Assembly: GCF_022810405.1 (NCBI RefSeq) | Contig: NZ_JALGQE010000007.1 | Location: 186,001 to 250,000, forward strand | Source of the DNA: Rhodococcus sp. ARC_M5 | Lineage (GTDB): Bacteria > Actinomycetota > Actinomycetes > Mycobacteriales > Mycobacteriaceae | Direction of reading: 5' to 3' | Length of the DNA stretch: 64,000 nucleotides | In this document: one piece after another, positions 1-8,283 of the stretch | Position numbering within the stretch: position 1 is the stretch's first letter | How the letters are laid out: each line of letters begins with the position of its first letter | Program-made: the position numbers and the translations under genes | The notes under the pieces: model-generated | What the model saw: only the letters and a program-made list of their open reading frames with translations | What the model was told of the DNA's origin: nothing | The model's database searches: none

Positions 1-294
1 CTCGATCGCTGGATCGCCGCGCCGACCGATCCCTCGCAGCTACGCGAGGAACTCGCCGTCAAGATTCGCGGTGCCGCCAACGGTGACATCGACGCTCTCA
101 AGGTCGAAGTCGCCCGCCACCGCGATGTCCATGCCACCCGCCTCGACGTCTACCGATTGATCGAGAAGCAGGATTTTCCGGCCCCCGCTGCCCTCACCGG
201 CACCGCGTTGCACCAATACCTGGTGCTGCGTGGCGGAATTCGCGTCGAAGAAGGATTCACCGAGTGGTGCACCGAGGTATTGGAGAAGCTGTGA
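1..294 (+). CDS. PadR-family transcriptional regulator, C-terminal part (5' truncated)
   Basis: The reading frame is open from base 1 and ends in TGA at 292-294, giving 97 residues without a start. The visible part resembles the C-terminal dimerisation domain of PadR regulators: a PSQLREELAVKI-like segment, a long helix rich in His/Arg/Asp (DALKVEVARHRDVH), and a final helix ending EWCTEVLEKL. The DNA-binding winged helix must lie before the window. The stop overlaps the GTG start of fadH as GTGA, so the two are probably cotranscribed and coupled in translation. It may control the downstream reductase. Family assignment is by pattern only. Confidence 0.7.
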   Translation, partial: LDRWIAAPTDPSQLREELAVKIRGAANGDIDALKVEVARHRDVHATRLDVYRLIEKQDFPAPAALTGTALHQYLVLRGGIRVEEGFTEWCTEVLEKL

Positions 295-2336
295 AGACCG
301 AGCAGACCGTTGGCCCGTACCCGATTCTGTTGTCGCCGTTGAACGTCGGCGCAACAAACCTGAAGAACCGCGTGATCATGGGCTCGATTCATACCGGCCT
401 CGAAGACCGCGCCCGCGATACCGGCCGCTTGGCGGCCTACTTCGCCGAGCGTGCCCGCGGCGGAGTCGCCCTCATCATCACCGGCGGCTATGCCCCCAAT
501 CGCACCGGTTGGCTGTTGCCGTTCGGAGCCAAGCTGACCAATCGCATCGAAGCCCGTCGGCACCGACGAATCACGGCTGCCGTGCACCGGGAAGGTGGCA
601 AGATCGCGCTGCAGATCCTCCACGCCGGCCGCTACTCGTATCAACCGTTCAGTGTGTCGGCATCCTCGATCAAGGCCCCCATCAACCCCTTTCGGCCTCG
701 ACGACTCACATCGCGGGGCGTCCGCTGGCAGATCCGCAACTTCGTACGTTGTGCTCGGCTCGCGCAGAGCGCCGGCTACGACGGGGTCGAAATCATGGGC
801 GGCGAGGGCTACTTCATCAACCAGTTCCTCTCCGAGCGCACCAACAAACGACGCGACGAGTGGGGCGGTTCGGCGGAGAACCGGCGGCGCATGGCCGTGG
901 AGATCGTGCGACAGACGAGGGCAGCGGTCGGCCCCGACTTCATCGTCGTGTTCCGGCTGTCGATGGCCGACCTCGTAGAAGAAGGCCAGAGCTGGAACGA
1001 CATCGTCGCGCTGGCACAGGACGTCGAGGCAGCGGGGGCGAACATCATCAACACCGACATCGGCTGGCACGAGTCGCGGGTGCCGACCATCGTCACCTCG
1101 GTTCCGCGAGCAGCATTCGCGGACATCACCGGCAAGCTCGAGAAGCACGTGGCCATTCCCGTCGCCGCGTCCAATCGCATCAACATGCCCGAGATCGCCG
1201 AGAACATCCTCGCCCGCGGCGATGCGCAGTTGATAGCGATGGCCAGGCCGATGCTGGCCGATCCGTTCTGGGTCGAGAAGGCGGCCACCGACTCGGCGGA
1301 CCGGATCAACACCTGCATCGCGTGCAATCAGGCCTGCCTCGACCACGCCTTCGTCCACAAGAAGGTCTCGTGCCTGGTCAATCCTCGTGCCGGACGTGAG
1401 ATCGATCTACAGCTGCTGCCGACGAAGAAGACCAAGAAGGTCGCGGTCGTCGGAGCCGGGCCCGCAGGCCTCGCCGCCGCACTCAATCTCGCGGAGCGCG
1501 GACACGCCGTGAGCCTGTTCGAGGCGAGAAGCGAGATCGGCGGGCAGTTCGGTATCGCACGGTTGATCCCAGGCAAGGAGGAGTTCGCCGAAACGATCCG
1601 GTACTTCTCGAGCGCGCTTCGTAGCGCGGACGTCGCGGTGCACCTCGACACCAGGGTCACCGCCGCAGAGCTGATTGCGGGCGAGTTCGACGAGGTGGTG
1701 CTGGCCACCGGCGTCACTCCCCGGATTCCGAGCATTCCCGGCATCGAACACCCGTCGGTGCTGTCGTACGCGGAGCTGGTGCGCGACGGTAAGCCCGTCG
1801 GCGATCGAGTCGCGGTCATCGGTGCCGGCGGTATCGGTATCGATATCTCCGAGTTCCTCACCACCGACGCCTCCCCCACGTTGGATCTGAAGGAATGGAA
1901 GCAGGAGTGGGGCGTCACCGAGCCCGAGGCCGCACCCGGGGCGTTGACCACTCCCGTGCCGGCACCGTCCCCGCGGGAGGTGTATCTGCTGCAGCGAAAG
2001 GCCGGACGCATCGGCGCAGGGTTGGCGAAGACAACCGGGTGGGTGCATCGTGCCGCCCTCAAAGCGAAAGGTGTGCATCAGCTTTCGGGCGTGAACTACG
2101 AGAAGATCGATGACGCAGGGTTGCACATCTCCTTCGGGGAGAAGCGCGAACGTCCGCGTCTGCTCGAGGTCGACACCATCGTGATCTGTGCGGGCCAGGA
2201 ATCGGTCCGCGACCTGGTCGACGATCTGAAGGCCGCGGGTACCACCACGCACATCATCGGCGGTGCAGACGTCGCGGCCGAGTTGGACGCCAAACGGGCG
2301 ATCGAGCAAGGCACCCGGCTCGCGGCCACGATCTGA
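291..2336 (+). CDS. fadH: 2,4-dienoyl-CoA reductase (NADPH), FadH type
   Basis: This 681-residue protein has the full FadH layout. An old-yellow-enzyme TIM barrel for FMN covers about residues 1-330. A 4Fe-4S cluster motif follows with Cys342, Cys345, Cys349 and Cys361. An FAD-binding Rossmann motif (VGAGPAGLAAA) begins near residue 384, and a second dinucleotide fold starts near residue 505 (VIGAGGIG). FadH enzymes remove the conjugated double bond of 2,4-dienoyl-CoA so that unsaturated fatty acids can enter beta-oxidation. The GTG at 291 was chosen because it overlaps the upstream stop and keeps the usual short N-terminus; an in-frame GTG at 264 would add nine residues. Related OYE/FAD trimethylamine dehydrogenase-like enzymes are the alternative. 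Confidence 0.87.
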   Translation: MKTEQTVGPYPILLSPLNVGATNLKNRVIMGSIHTGLEDRARDTGRLAAYFAERARGGVALIITGGYAPNRTGWLLPFGAKLTNRIEARRHRRITAAVHREGGKIALQILHAGRYSYQPFSVSASSIKAPINPFRPRRLTSRGVRWQIRNFVRCARLAQSAGYDGVEIMGGEGYFINQFLSERTNKRRDEWGGSAENRRRMAVEIVRQTRAAVGPDFIVVFRLSMADLVEEGQSWNDIVALAQDVEAAGANIINTDIGWHESRVPTIVTSVPRAAFADITGKLEKHVAIPVAASNRINMPEIAENILARGDAQLIAMARPMLADPFWVEKAATDSADRINTCIACNQACLDHAFVHKKVSCLVNPRAGREIDLQLLPTKKTKKVAVVGAGPAGLAAALNLAERGHAVSLFEARSEIGGQFGIARLIPGKEEFAETIRYFSSALRSADVAVHLDTRVTAAELIAGEFDEVVLATGVTPRIPSIPGIEHPSVLSYAELVRDGKPVGDRVAVIGAGGIGIDISEFLTTDASPTLDLKEWKQEWGVTEPEAAPGALTTPVPAPSPREVYLLQRKAGRIGAGLAKTTGWVHRAALKAKGVHQLSGVNYEKIDDAGLHISFGEKRERPRLLEVDTIVICAGQESVRDLVDDLKAAGTTTHIIGGADVAAELDAKRAIEQGTRLAATI

Positions 2337-2359
2337 TCTGTCCGCTAGCCTGTCTCACC

Positions 2360-3163
2360 GTGAGCCTGCCGAAGCCCAGCCCAGATGCCCGCGCCGTCGT
2401 CACCGGAGCCTCTTCCGGAATCGGTGAAGCCCTGGCCACCGAACTCGCCGCCCGCGGACATTCACTGATCGTGATGGCTCGACGCGGCGAGCTGCTCGAG
2501 GCGTTGGCTGCGAAACTCACGGCCGAGCACGGCGTTGCCGTCGAGGTACGTCAGTCGGACCTGTCGAATCGCGAGCAGCGACAGGCACTGGTCACCGAGT
2601 TGTCCGAGCGCGAGATCTCCATCCTGTGCAACAACGCAGGCATCGCAACGTTCGGACCGGTGGCCGGTCTGGACCCGGCGTACGAGCGCGATCAGGTCGA
2701 ATTGAATGCCGTTGCGGTACACGACCTCACGTTGGCCGTCATGCCCGGCATGATCGGCCGCGGAGCCGGCGGCATCCTCATCACCGGTTCGGCTGCAGGC
2801 AACATGGCCATCCCCAACAATGCGACGTACGCGGCAACCAAGGCCTTCGTCAACACGTTCTCGGAGTCGTTGCGCGGTGAGCTCGCGGGCACCGGCGTCA
2901 ACGTCACGCTGCTCGCTCCGGGCCCGGTCCGCACCGAGACACCCGACCCGGCCGAGGCCTCGATCGTCGACAAGATGGTTCCCGACTTTCTGTGGATCGA
3001 CAGCGCCTACACCGCGAAGCTGTCCCTCGACGGCCTCGCGAAGAACAAGATGCGCGTCGTACCGGGCCTGCTGAGCAAGGGTATGTCCATCGCCGGGCAG
3101 TACAGCCCACGCAGCATCTCCGCACCGATCATCGGCAGCTTCTACAAGAAGCTCGGCAGCTAG
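2360..3163 (+). CDS. Short-chain dehydrogenase/reductase
   Basis: The 267-residue product is a classical SDR. It has the cofactor loop TGASSGIGEALA at about residues 15-27, the NNAGIATFG motif near residue 95, the catalytic serine segment SAAGNMA and the active-site YAATK near residue 158. The ending SISAPIIGSFYKKLGS resembles mycobacterial SDRs that act on lipids or acyl chains. The substrate cannot be told. It starts at GTG 23 bases after fadH and may belong to the same transcript. Its stop codon overlaps the stop of the convergent ATPase gene. Confidence 0.87.
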   Translation: MSLPKPSPDARAVVTGASSGIGEALATELAARGHSLIVMARRGELLEALAAKLTAEHGVAVEVRQSDLSNREQRQALVTELSEREISILCNNAGIATFGPVAGLDPAYERDQVELNAVAVHDLTLAVMPGMIGRGAGGILITGSAAGNMAIPNNATYAATKAFVNTFSESLRGELAGTGVNVTLLAPGPVRTETPDPAEASIVDKMVPDFLWIDSAYTAKLSLDGLAKNKMRVVPGLLSKGMSIAGQYSPRSISAPIIGSFYKKLGS

Positions 3164-4884
3164 CGCCTGCGACGGCGACCGGTTCCGAAGATGCTGCGCG
3201 AGATTTCTCGCCCGGCAGCCGAGGCGGCCGATCGCAGGAAGCTCTTGACGGCCGGGTTGCCCATGATGCGCTCCGCGGCCGACGGGCCTTCCGGCTCGCT
3301 CGGGGGTAGATCCGGCAGATCCGCAGGCAGGGGCGGGATGTCGAACTTCTCGGCCGGAGCGGGCACGTTCGCGACGCGAGCGTTCATCCGCTCGTAGGCC
3401 GACTCCCTGTCGACCGTCTCCCGGTACTTCGCAGACAGTGCGCTCGACGACGCGGCCGCTGCGATGGCGTCGTTGCCGATGGTGTCCATCAGGGAACGGG
3501 GCGGGCGAATCTTGGTCCAGGCCACGGGCGTCGGGGCACCCTTCTCCGAAAGCACCGTCACGATGGCCTCACCGGTGCCCAACGACGTCAGTGCCTTCTC
3601 GAGGTCGTACGCGTCGGTCTTGGGATATGTGCGCACCGTCTTGTTCAACGCCTTCTGATCGTCGGGCGTGAACGCGCGCAGGGCGTGCTGAATCCTTGCA
3701 CCCAACTGGGAGAGAACGTCGTTGGGGACGTCGGTGGGCAGCTGCGTGCAGAAGAAGACGCCGACCCCCTTCGAGCGGATGAGCTTGACCGTCTGCTCCA
3801 CCTGCTGCAGAAACGCTTTCGACGCGTCGGCGAACAGCAGATGCGCCTCGTCGAAGATGAAGACGAGCTTGGGCTTGTCCACATCGCCCACCTCGGGCAG
3901 CGTCTGGAACAGGTCGGCCAGCACCCACATCAGGAACGTGGAGAACATCACCGGCCGCGACGCCTGCGCTCCGAGCTCGAACAGTGTGATGACACCTCTG
4001 CCGTCCGCCCCGACGCGCAGTAGGTCCTCGGTCTCGAGCTCGGGCTCGCCGAAGAAGGTGTCGCCGCCGTCTGCTTCGAGGTTGACCAGCGCACGCAGAA
4101 TGACGCCTGCTGTCGCTGAAGAGACTCCGCCGATGCCCTTCAGGTCGGCCTTACCCTCGTCACTGGTCAGGTGCATGATCACCGACCTCAGATCCTTCAG
4201 GTCGAGCAGGGCGAGCCCCTGGGAATCGGCCCAGTGAAAGATCAAGCCGAGGGTGGATTCTTGAGTGTTGTTCAGCCCCAACACCTTACTGAGCAGAATC
4301 GGTCCGAACGCGGTGATGGTGGCACGGACCGGTACTCCGATTCCGTCGGTGCCGAGGGAGAGGAACTCCACCGGATGGCCGGCAGGAGCCCAGTCCGGAA
4401 TACCGGTGTCCGCTGCTCGGCTGCGTATCTTCTCGTTGTCTTCACCTGGCTTCGACAGGCCCGACAGGTCGCCTTTGACGTCAGCCATGACTACAGGAAC
4501 CCCTGCGGCGCAGAGCTGTTCGGCAATGCCCTGCAGTGTCTTCGTCTTTCCGGTTCCGGTGGCTCCGGCAACGAGACCGTGTCTGTTCAATGTGGCCAAC
4601 GGAATTCGGATACGGGCAGACGGATCGGTGACGCCGTCCAGCACAACAGTTCCCAATTCCAACGCGGCACCCTCCGAGGTGTACCCGGCAGCGATCTCGG
4701 CAGCCTTGCCGGTCGACGTCGGCGTCACCCCCTGTTCCGCAGCAAGCGCCTCGGCTTCGGCGGCATCGGCCGCGGCCAGCGCCTCGGCGGCCACCCGTGC
4801 CGCTTCGACGGCCGCGGCCTTGGCAGCCTTCGCCTTCTCTGCCGGACTGAGCGTGGGTGCCGGCTGCGTCGGGTCGACTGTCAT
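3160..4884 (-). CDS. HerA-like ATPase (DUF853 family helicase)
   Basis: The 574-residue protein begins with an alanine/glutamate-rich, probably coiled-coil segment (about residues 14-50). A P-loop ATPase follows: Walker A GATGTGKT at residues 107-114 and Walker B (VFIFDEAH) near residue 342, then an FCTQLPTDVP sensor-like segment. This matches the bacterial DUF853/HerA-like family, whose members resemble DNA-translocating hexameric ATPases but have no settled function. The frame stays open far upstream, through orn, but the ATG at 4884 has a GGAGG eight bases before it and marks where plausible sequence begins. The tail ends FGTGRRRRR, a basic C-terminus. Confidence 0.85.
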   Translation of the reverse strand: MTVDPTQPAPTLSPAEKAKAAKAAAVEAARVAAEALAAADAAEAEALAAEQGVTPTSTGKAAEIAAGYTSEGAALELGTVVLDGVTDPSARIRIPLATLNRHGLVAGATGTGKTKTLQGIAEQLCAAGVPVVMADVKGDLSGLSKPGEDNEKIRSRAADTGIPDWAPAGHPVEFLSLGTDGIGVPVRATITAFGPILLSKVLGLNNTQESTLGLIFHWADSQGLALLDLKDLRSVIMHLTSDEGKADLKGIGGVSSATAGVILRALVNLEADGGDTFFGEPELETEDLLRVGADGRGVITLFELGAQASRPVMFSTFLMWVLADLFQTLPEVGDVDKPKLVFIFDEAHLLFADASKAFLQQVEQTVKLIRSKGVGVFFCTQLPTDVPNDVLSQLGARIQHALRAFTPDDQKALNKTVRTYPKTDAYDLEKALTSLGTGEAIVTVLSEKGAPTPVAWTKIRPPRSLMDTIGNDAIAAAASSSALSAKYRETVDRESAYERMNARVANVPAPAEKFDIPPLPADLPDLPPSEPEGPSAAERIMGNPAVKSFLRSAASAAGREISRSIFGTGRRRRR

Positions 4885-4977
4885 GTCCGCGTCCTCCATG
4901 AACTGTGCTGATGCTGAACTGGCTCGATCGCCACCGCAAACCCTAGCTGCATCGCAGCTCGCACTAAGGTGGAGCGA

Positions 4978-5589
4978 GTGCAGGACAAACTCGTGTGGAT
5001 CGATTGTGAAATGACCGGCTTGGACCTGAGCAAGGACAAGCTGATCGAAATTGCGGCGCTGGTGACCGACAGTGAGCTCAACATCCTCGGAGAGGGTGTA
5101 GACATCGTCATCCACGCCGACGACGATGCGTTGGCGAACATGCCTGCCGTCGTCACCGACATGCACGCCAAATCGGGCTTGACCGACGAAGTGCGCGCAT
5201 CGACGGTGACGCTGGAGGAAGCCGAGCAGCGCGTACTGGCGTACATCAAGGAGCACGTCCCGGTGGCCGGGACCGTTCCGCTCGCGGGAAACTCCATCGG
5301 GACCGATCGTGGATTCATCTCTCGCGACATGACCGCGCTCGACACCTACCTCCACTACCGAATGATCGACGTCAGCTCGATCAAGGAACTTTCCCGACGG
5401 TGGTACCCGCGGATCTACTACGGACAGCCGGCCAAGGGCCTTGCGCACCGCGCCCTGGCGGATATCAAGGAGTCGATCAAAGAACTGCAGTACTACCGCC
5501 GGACGGCCTTCGTGGCTCCGCCGGGGCCGTCTACCAGCGACATCGCGGCCGTTGTTCAGGATCTCGACACGCAACCGGGGGCGGATTAG
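4978..5589 (+). CDS. orn: Oligoribonuclease
   Basis: The 203-residue protein is a DEDDh 3'-5' exoribonuclease that degrades two- to five-nucleotide RNAs to mononucleotides and also hydrolyses pGpG from cyclic-di-GMP turnover. Catalytic residues are visible: Asp9 and Glu11 in [11 protein letters not shown], then His157 and Asp162 in HRALAD. The segment [12 protein letters not shown] is typical of Orn. The GTG at 4978 is preferred because AAGGTGGAG lies just upstream; an in-frame GTG at 4969 is inside that ribosome-binding site. The tRNA-His gene follows, an arrangement also common in mycobacteria. Confidence 0.95.
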   Translation: MQDKLVWIDCEMTGLDLSKDKLIEIAALVTDSELNILGEGVDIVIHADDDALANMPAVVTDMHAKSGLTDEVRASTVTLEEAEQRVLAYIKEHVPVAGTVPLAGNSIGTDRGFISRDMTALDTYLHYRMIDVSSIKELSRRWYPRIYYGQPAKGLAHRALADIKESIKELQYYRRTAFVAPPGPSTSDIAAVVQDLDTQPGAD

Positions 5590-5609
5590 CAACCGCGGAT
5601 TCAACCCGC

Positions 5610-5615
5610 TAGTAT
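5610..5615 (+). promoter_or_regulatory. Possible -10 box for tRNA-His
   Basis: TAGTAT sits about 50 bases before the tRNA. A weak TTAGCA lies 18 bases upstream of it, over the end of orn. Spacing is acceptable but the -35 match is poor, so this is a suggestion only. Confidence 0.3.
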
Positions 5616-5666
5616 TGTCGACGCTGCTGATGGAGAGCCCGAAATGGTTCTGCGGACGCGTGCAAT

Positions 5667-5743
5667 GGTGGGCGTAGTTCAGCTGGTAGAGCACCAGGTT
5701 GTGATCCTGGATGTCGCGGGTTCGAGTCCCGTCGCTCACCCCA
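5667..5743 (+). tRNA. tRNA-His (anticodon GTG)
   Basis: The sequence folds as a cloverleaf. The seven-base acceptor stem GTGGGCG (5668-5674) pairs with CGCTCAC (5733-5739). The D-arm contains AGCTGGTAGAG. The anticodon stem CCAGG/CCTGG carries GTG at 5701-5703, and the T-loop is TTCGAGT. G5667 is the extra G-1 base that histidyl-tRNA synthetase requires, opposite C5740. The CCA end is encoded at 5741-5743. Confidence 0.97.
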
Positions 5744-5751
5744 ATACGAAC

Positions 5752-5783
5752 AAGGCCGGTCTCCTCGCGAGACCGGCCTTTTT
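5752..5783 (+). terminator. Rho-independent terminator after tRNA-His
   Basis: A perfect 12-base stem (AAGGCCGGTCTC at 5752-5763 with its complement at 5769-5780) closes a five-base loop and runs directly into five T residues (5779-5783). It lies nine bases after the tRNA and should end its transcript. Confidence 0.93.
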
Positions 5784-6058
5784 CGTGCGCGCGTTGCGCG
5801 GCCTCAGAGTGCCTCGATTCCCCAGACACCCCCTCCGACCTCGAATTACGTTGTTGTAATTCAACTTTCAGGTTTCCTGTGGGGTTAATGTGACGTACGG
5901 TTACCAATGGCACTTTTGGGGAAGAAAAGTACCAATGTGATTCATGTGTTTTTTGCTACGTGAGTTCAGCGTGCCCCGAAGCGTCACCGAAACATGTTCT
6001 TACGTCCTGCTCGCACCCATCCGACGGTGCGCGTCGGGCGCAGACGAGGAGGCTTTTC

Positions 6059-6811
6059 GTGGGTCGCAGAATGCACAGAGTCATAGCGGGTTCGATCTTG
6101 TCGGCAGCACTGTGCATCGGCACAACCGGCTTGTTCAGCCCAGCGGTGGCCACCGCTCAACCCACGATCGAACTCCCCCAGATCCCGTTACCGCAGCCCG
6201 ACGCGCAGCAACGGGCTGCGATTCTCGCCGCCGTGCTCGACGCCACCGGCGTCCTCATCAACCAGGTCGCAGCAATAGTCCTCGACAGCGATGTGCTCGC
6301 GGCACCCGAAGCACCGTCCACAGCGGACCTGCCCGAGATCGAACTACCGATCGCCCCGCCGACCGTCGGCCTCGGCGGAGCAGTGCTCCCGATCGATGCA
6401 GGCAAGTACCGCATCAGCTCGGGCTACGGCGGACGCAACAACCCCACCGGCAACGGATCCCAGTACCACCAGGGCGTCGACTTCGCGGCAGACAGCGGTA
6501 CTCCCATCTACGCGGTGACCGGCGGAACTGTGGTTCAGGCCGGGGATGGAGGCGATGGATACGGCAAGCTCGTTCGAGTCAAGAGCGGCAACACCGAGAC
6601 TTACTACGGCCATCAGTCCAGTACTGCGGTCGCGGTCGGCGACGAAGTGGCACCGGGCGACGTCCTGGGCGCAGTCGGCAACACCGGAAATTCGACCGGA
6701 CCGCACCTGCACTTCGAAGTACGCAACAACGGTTCGAGCATCGAACCGGTGGCGTACCTGAAGACACTCGGTATCGATCCCTCGCTGTACCAGACTCGCG
6801 ACCGAAGCTGA
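6059..6811 (+). CDS. Secreted M23 (LytM-type) peptidoglycan endopeptidase
   Basis: The 250-residue product starts with a signal peptide (basic MGRRMHR, hydrophobic core, ATAQ cleavage region near residue 34). A variable linker rich in Pro and Glu follows, then a C-terminal LytM domain. The zinc ligands are visible as His137 and Asp141 (HQGVD) and His218 (PHLHFE, where His216 is the catalytic partner). Such enzymes cut peptide cross-links in the cell wall. The GTG at 6059 is chosen for its GAGGAGG box six bases upstream; ATG 6071 is an alternative. It converges on an L,D-transpeptidase gene, so the pair makes and cuts cross-links. Confidence 0.92.
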   Translation: MGRRMHRVIAGSILSAALCIGTTGLFSPAVATAQPTIELPQIPLPQPDAQQRAAILAAVLDATGVLINQVAAIVLDSDVLAAPEAPSTADLPEIELPIAPPTVGLGGAVLPIDAGKYRISSGYGGRNNPTGNGSQYHQGVDFAADSGTPIYAVTGGTVVQAGDGGDGYGKLVRVKSGNTETYYGHQSSTAVAVGDEVAPGDVLGAVGNTGNSTGPHLHFEVRNNGSSIEPVAYLKTLGIDPSLYQTRDRS

Positions 6812-6830
6812 CCGGAAGAATCGAGACCGA

Positions 6831-8024
6831 TCAGACCGTGGTGGCGTTCCCCGCCTTCCACTCGTCCCAGGGGACATTCCAGTCGCCGAGGCCGTCGGTA
6901 CCCGACAGCGTTCCGCCGACGGTGTTCTTCACGACGACGATATCGCCGCGCTTGGTGTTGTCGTAGACCCACTTCGCGTTGGTGGGACTCAGGTTCAGGC
7001 AACCGTGTGAAGCGTTGGAATAGCCCTGCTGCCCCACCGACCACGGTGCGGAGTGGAAGAAGATGCCGCTGTAGGACATTCGCGTCGCCCAGTCGACCGG
7101 AGTGCGGTATCCGCTCGACGAGTTCACCGGAACACCGTAGGTCGAGGAATCCATCACCAGGTGCTCGAAGCGGTCGCCGATGATGTAGACGCCGTTGTCG
7201 GTGGGTGTGCTGTCCTTGCCCATCGATGTCGGCATGGTGATGACGTCCTGGCCGTTGACGTTGAACGTCACCTGCTTGGTGTTGTCGTCGGCGGTGGCGA
7301 TGACGGCGTCACCGATCGTGAACGACGTCGTGGCGTTCTCCTGACCGAAGATGTCGTCACCGAGATCGCGCCCGTACACGTTCACCGCAACGTCGACCGT
7401 GGTGCCCGGCGCCCAGTAGTTCTGCGGCCGCCAGCGAACTTCGGAGTTGTTGACCCAGTAGAACGCGCCCTCGACGGCAGGCGTCGTGGTGACGGTGATG
7501 GCGTTCTGCGCGGCGACCTTGTCGGTGATCGGTTCGTCGAACTGAACCGCGACCGGCTGACCGATTCCGACGATGGCACCGGGGTTCGGCAGCACGTACG
7601 GCTTGGTGAAGTTGCCGGGTTGACTGGTGGTGAAGCTCGACACCGTGCTCGACACTCCCCCGAGTCCGTACGCGTCGGCCTGGACGCGATACTCGCGGTC
7701 GTAGCCGAGCGGTTCGGTGTTGGTCCACGACAATCCGTCGGGCGAAATCGCGCCCGAGACGGGTTCTCCCTCGGGGTTGAGCATCGTCACCGAAGACAGC
7801 TTGCCGTCGGCGACCGAGACGGTCACCGGGTCGGCCGGCGAGAATCCGACGGCACCGTCGAGGACGCTCGAGGTCAGCTTCGGCTTCATCAGCTCGGTCA
7901 TCGGATTGGAATCGATCGGCACCGACGGTTCGGAGATGTCCGACGCAGAACTACATCCCGACAGGACTGCTACCGAAGCAACCACTCCCACCGCGGCCAG
8001 TACGAATCCGCGATACACCCTCAT
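6831..8024 (-). CDS. L,D-transpeptidase lipoprotein (YkuD family, LdtMt2-like)
   Basis: The 397-residue protein has a lipoprotein signal (MRVYRGF, then a hydrophobic stretch ending in the lipobox LSGC), so it is probably anchored outside the membrane. Two immunoglobulin-like regions lead to a C-terminal YkuD catalytic domain with the SHGCLNL motif; His340 and Cys342 are the expected active-site pair. The family forms 3-3 cross-links between meso-diaminopimelate residues and resists most penicillins but not carbapenems. The layout matches mycobacterial LdtA/LdtB-type enzymes. ATG 8024 is used because it starts the signal peptide. Confidence 0.92.
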   Translation of the reverse strand: MRVYRGFVLAAVGVVASVAVLSGCSSASDISEPSVPIDSNPMTELMKPKLTSSVLDGAVGFSPADPVTVSVADGKLSSVTMLNPEGEPVSGAISPDGLSWTNTEPLGYDREYRVQADAYGLGGVSSTVSSFTTSQPGNFTKPYVLPNPGAIVGIGQPVAVQFDEPITDKVAAQNAITVTTTPAVEGAFYWVNNSEVRWRPQNYWAPGTTVDVAVNVYGRDLGDDIFGQENATTSFTIGDAVIATADDNTKQVTFNVNGQDVITMPTSMGKDSTPTDNGVYIIGDRFEHLVMDSSTYGVPVNSSSGYRTPVDWATRMSYSGIFFHSAPWSVGQQGYSNASHGCLNLSPTNAKWVYDNTKRGDIVVVKNTVGGTLSGTDGLGDWNVPWDEWKAGNATTV

Positions 8025-8283
8025 GACACACACCACTTCCCACTTCGAACCCGACCCGGACAATTGTGCCAGCGGAGAATCTGCACACCCCACTCGACAG
8101 CCCGTTCGATGAGTAACGTTCGAGTACCAATCGCATACCAGGAAGTTCGTGTTACCTCACGTCCGTTTTTCATCAGCTCCCAGGCGGACTCACCGCACTT
8201 CGCAGGGCACGGTGAGGACAACGTCATATCCGGCTAACTGACGTGTAATGACGGCGCACCCTCGGCCGGGCACTGTGGAATCC

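Noticed and set aside
4885..5913. An N-terminal extension of the HerA-like ATPase running antisense to orn and tRNA-His
   Set aside because: A good ribosome-binding site precedes ATG 4884, and the extension covers an RNA gene.
5784..6058. A ydaO/c-di-AMP riboswitch before the M23 gene
   Set aside because: The conserved blocks of that riboswitch could not be found; only position suggested it.
8025..8247. A GlnR nitrogen box before the nitrate reductase fusion
   Set aside because: GTTACC-like half-sites exist but the spacing and second half do not fit the known consensus.
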